From the NCBI GenBank assembly GCA_903903925.1, contig CAIVAU010000209.1:1-64000 (forward strand): a stretch of 64,000 nt of DNA, read 5' to 3'. Made by a program: the position numbers and the translations under genes. This stretch comes from an uncultured cyanobacterium (GTDB taxonomy: Bacteria > Cyanobacteriota > Cyanobacteriia > Cyanobacteriales > Nostocaceae). Below are positions 61,541-64,000 of this stretch, one piece after another. The notes under the pieces are model-generated. The model ran no database searches, was not told where the DNA came from, and was given only the letters and a program-made list of their open reading frames with translations. Each line of letters opens with the position of its first letter. Position 1 is the first letter of the stretch.

Positions 61541-64000
61541 ATGACTAGTTTTCATGATGCATTTATTTCTTATGGACGAGTAGATAGCAAGGTATTTGCC
61601 ACTCATCTGTATGCTCGACTTTTAGAAGAAGGACTGAAAATTTGGTTTGACCAAAACGATATTCCTTTAGGTGTTGATTTCCAAAATCAAATTGATGACG
61701 GAATTGAAAAGTCAGACAATTTTCTCTTTATCATTGCGCCCCACTCGATTAACTCACCTTACTGTCGCAAAGAAATTGAGCTAGCAATCCGGTGCAATAA
61801 ACGGATTATTCCTGTGTTGCATGTCGAGCAAATTACTCAAGAAATCTGGCAGCAAAGGTATCCCGAACGGGGAGCTAGCGAGTGGGAGACCTATAAAGCT
61901 CAGGGATTGCACTCTAGTTTTCCGAATATGCATCCGGCTATAGGTAAAATCAACTGGGTATACTTCCGTGAAGGCATAGATGACTTTGACAAATCTGTTG
62001 CGGGACTGCTAGAGATATTTACTCGTCATCAAGAATATGTGCATCAGCACACTTACTTTTTAGCCAAAGCACTAGAGTGGAATCGGCAGCAAAAGCAGTC
62101 ATCTTACCTGTTATTTGGGCAAGAACGGGTACAGGCAGAAAACTGGTTAAAAATCAGGTTCAAAAATGAGCAACCCCCTTGCGAACCAACAAACTTGCAC
62201 TGTGCTTTCATTTGTGAAAGTACCAAGAACGCCAACAACCTCATGACCCAAGTGTTCCTTTCCTACTCAGAAAAGGAAAGGGAATTTATGGAGAAAATTG
62301 CTGCAAGTTTGATGCGGGAATCTTTCACTGTTTGGACAAATAAAACAGATATTCACTCAGGCTCAGATTTTGTGGAGGCAATCTACCGAGGCATTGAGGA
62401 AGCAGATAATTTGGTTTATCTCATGTCTGCGGCATCTTTAGAATCAGAATACTGTCAGAAAGAACTATCTTATGCTTTGTCGCTCAAAAAGCGGATCATT
62501 CCTCTTTTGATAGAGGAAATAGACCTCGAACAAGTTCCTCTGGAATTACGTACCTTGCAATTCATCAACTTTGCAGACCAAGAGGATGAGGAAAAGTATC
62601 TCGGCGATGATGCGAAGTTAATTAATGTACTGCGTCAAGATGCAGCTTACTACGAGCAGCACAAAATTTTACTGGTAAAGGCGCTGAAGTGGGAACGACA
62701 AAAGTACAATCCAAGTATTTTATTGCGGGGCTACAATCTCCGCAATGCAGAAGCATGGTTGAAGGGAGCGAAACAAATAACCCAGTATCCACCGCTCCCC
62801 TTACAAGAGAAATTCATTGCTGAAAGTCTCAATCAACCACCAGATGATGCTCTAGACGTATTTATGTCCTACTCCCGTGCTGATTCGGAATTTACCCGTA
62901 AGCTGAACGATACACTGCAAATTCAAAACAAGACTACCTGGTTTGACCAGGAAAGCATAGCTTCTGGGACTGATTTTCAGCAGGAGATTTACCGAGGAAT
63001 AGAAAGCTCTAATAACTTCTTATTTATTATTTCTCCCAATTCGATCAGTTCGCCTTACTGCGCAGATGAGGTGGAATATGCAATGAAACTGAATAAGCGA
63101 ATTGTCACCGTTTTACATCGACCAGTTGATTCTGCTACTCTCCATCCTGGGTTAGCAAAAGTGCAGTGGATTGATTTCCGCAAGTCTGGAGGAGACTTTC
63201 TGACTAACTTTGGCGAACTAACTAGAACTCTAGATACAGATCCAGAATACGTGCGATCGCACACTCGTCTGTTGCTGAAGGCGAAGGAGTGGGAGCAACA
63301 TGGACGTGATGACAGTTTTTTGTTGCGGGGGAAGGATTTGGCTGCATCTGAGCAATGGCTGAAGCTATCGCAGACCAAGGAACCAGAACCGACTACTCTT
63401 CAGCTAGAATATCTTGCGGCTAGTCGCGCTCTCCCCTATCGCAAAATTAAGCCCCGCAGTGTGTTGCTGACGAGTTTAGCTGTCACAACTTTGATGTTCA
63501 TTGGTCGGTTTCTTGGGCTAACCGAATCATTAGAATTAGCAGCTTATGATCACTTGATGCGGTTGCGTCCTGGGGAAACTCAAGATCAGCGATTTCTGAT
63601 GGTGGATGTTGATCCAGAAAGTATTGACAAGTTGAATGACGAACCGAAATATCAGGGTGGGCGAGGCTCAATTGCCGATCCCGCCTTAGACGATTTACTC
63701 AAAGTTCTGTCTGAGTCTCAACCGAGAATGATTGGCTTAGATTTTGTCCGGAATTTTCCTGCTAAAGGAAATTTAGCTCAGCGTTTGAAGCAGATTCAAA
63801 ACCTGGCTGTGGTCTGTAAAAGCAGTTATGAAAATGAGCGCGGTGAGAACATTCCAGGCTTTAAGCCTCCGCCAGAAGTGGCATTAGATTTGGTAGGGTT
63901 TAGTGACTTAGTTGATGATGATATCAATGGTGGTCGCTTTGTGCGGCGAAGCTACTTGATGCAAAAGCCGGACTCCCAGTATTGCAATACACGGGAAGCT
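61541..64000 (+). CDS. Triple-TIR protein with CHASE2 domain, 3'-truncated by window edge
   Basis: 820 codons are visible from ATG 61541 with no stop. TIR domain 1 covers about 3-125 (FHDAFISYGRVDS; SPYCRKEIELA), TIR 2 about 236-350 (QVFLSYSEKERE; SEYCQKELSYA) and TIR 3 about 437-555 (DVFMSYSRADSE; SPYCADEVEYA). Each keeps the Cys-x-x-Glu segment where the NADase Glu lies in active TIRs. Linkers repeat an LL-x-G-x-x-L-x-x-AE-WL pattern. A membrane helix at about 640-660 leads into a CHASE2 sensory domain (YDHLMRLRPGETQDQRFLMV). The output domain, if any, is beyond the edge. TIRs may bind or degrade NAD+ or serve as adaptors; this is not settled by sequence. Confidence 0.88.
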   Translation, partial: MTSFHDAFISYGRVDSKVFATHLYARLLEEGLKIWFDQNDIPLGVDFQNQIDDGIEKSDNFLFIIAPHSINSPYCRKEIELAIRCNKRIIPVLHVEQITQEIWQQRYPERGASEWETYKAQGLHSSFPNMHPAIGKINWVYFREGIDDFDKSVAGLLEIFTRHQEYVHQHTYFLAKALEWNRQQKQSSYLLFGQERVQAENWLKIRFKNEQPPCEPTNLHCAFICESTKNANNLMTQVFLSYSEKEREFMEKIAASLMRESFTVWTNKTDIHSGSDFVEAIYRGIEEADNLVYLMSAASLESEYCQKELSYALSLKKRIIPLLIEEIDLEQVPLELRTLQFINFADQEDEEKYLGDDAKLINVLRQDAAYYEQHKILLVKALKWERQKYNPSILLRGYNLRNAEAWLKGAKQITQYPPLPLQEKFIAESLNQPPDDALDVFMSYSRADSEFTRKLNDTLQIQNKTTWFDQESIASGTDFQQEIYRGIESSNNFLFIISPNSISSPYCADEVEYAMKLNKRIVTVLHRPVDSATLHPGLAKVQWIDFRKSGGDFLTNFGELTRTLDTDPEYVRSHTRLLLKAKEWEQHGRDDSFLLRGKDLAASEQWLKLSQTKEPEPTTLQLEYLAASRALPYRKIKPRSVLLTSLAVTTLMFIGRFLGLTESLELAAYDHLMRLRPGETQDQRFLMVDVDPESIDKLNDEPKYQGGRGSIADPALDDLLKVLSESQPRMIGLDFVRNFPAKGNLAQRLKQIQNLAVVCKSSYENERGENIPGFKPPPEVALDLVGFSDLVDDDINGGRFVRRSYLMQKPDSQYCNTREA

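Noticed and set aside
63055..63378. 107-codon open frame on the minus strand
   Set aside because: It lies inside the TIR-CHASE2 gene, opposite the third TIR and its linker, and has no protein-like features.

Overview
The window looks like chromosomal DNA of a filamentous, phycobilisome-containing cyanobacterium, probably of the Nostocales. Evidence: petB/petD for cytochrome b6f, a CpcS/CpeS-type bilin lyase, an NblB-like HEAT protein, an SLH-OprB porin, many GCGATCGC (HIP1) octamers, and many heptanucleotide repeat tracts of the AGGAGTC/GACTCCT type between genes. No species is assigned.

Layout. (1) 1-4.1 kb: an AT-rich DNA-ADP-ribosylation locus. It holds the 3' part of a large protein with a DarT-like domain, then a free-standing DarT toxin and a DarG macrodomain antitoxin. 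(2) 4.2-7.4 kb: PlsC-like acyltransferase, DUF4337 membrane protein and small antitoxin-like or hypothetical genes. (3) 8.0-16.6 kb: hybrid sensor kinase, MazEF-like pair, ackA, an orphan BrxD-like P-loop ATPase, cysS, exported MsrA and an RsbW-like anti-sigma factor. (4) 16.9-34 kb: mostly housekeeping genes: petBD, ctpA, an MBL-fold protein, an M50 protease, DUF4058, a second MsrA, a porin, bilin lyase, nblB-like, an MFS symporter, a phosphoribosyltransferase, an AEC transporter, an M15 peptidase and PBP2. (5) 33.2-52 kb: polyamine-type ABC genes potA and potD, then potB only after about 15.6 kb of other genes. (6) That 15.6-kb block holds a CHAT-AAA protein, a NHLP/TOMM-propeptide-like protein, a fused RRE-E1-YcaO cyclodehydratase, an amidohydrolase, a giant Ser/Thr kinase-AAA-GAF-histidine kinase, a response regulator and a receiver-PAS-AAA protein. 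(7) 52-60.4 kb: small secreted or membrane proteins, an RDD-pentapeptide fusion, a MarR regulator and NmrA-like reductase sharing a palindrome, a PYGDP-repeat protein, a lipoprotein, and a slipin with an N-terminal module seen up to three times. (8) 60.9-61.1 kb: tRNA-Thr(CGU) directly abutting tRNA-Met(CAU). (9) 61.5 kb to the right edge: a protein with three TIR domains and a CHASE2 domain, cut by the window.

How the genes may work together. The strongest candidates for an undescribed system are the RiPP-like YcaO cluster embedded in a sensory block that splits the pot genes, and the double-DarT locus at the left edge. In the YcaO cluster the putative precursor has no cysteine and the usual flavin dehydrogenase is absent, so the chemistry may differ from classical azoline formation. 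The CHAT-AAA and receiver-PAS-AAA proteins flanking the cluster share an AAA-like module. This suggests, but does not prove, a common signalling scheme. These functional links are inferences from family resemblance and gene order.
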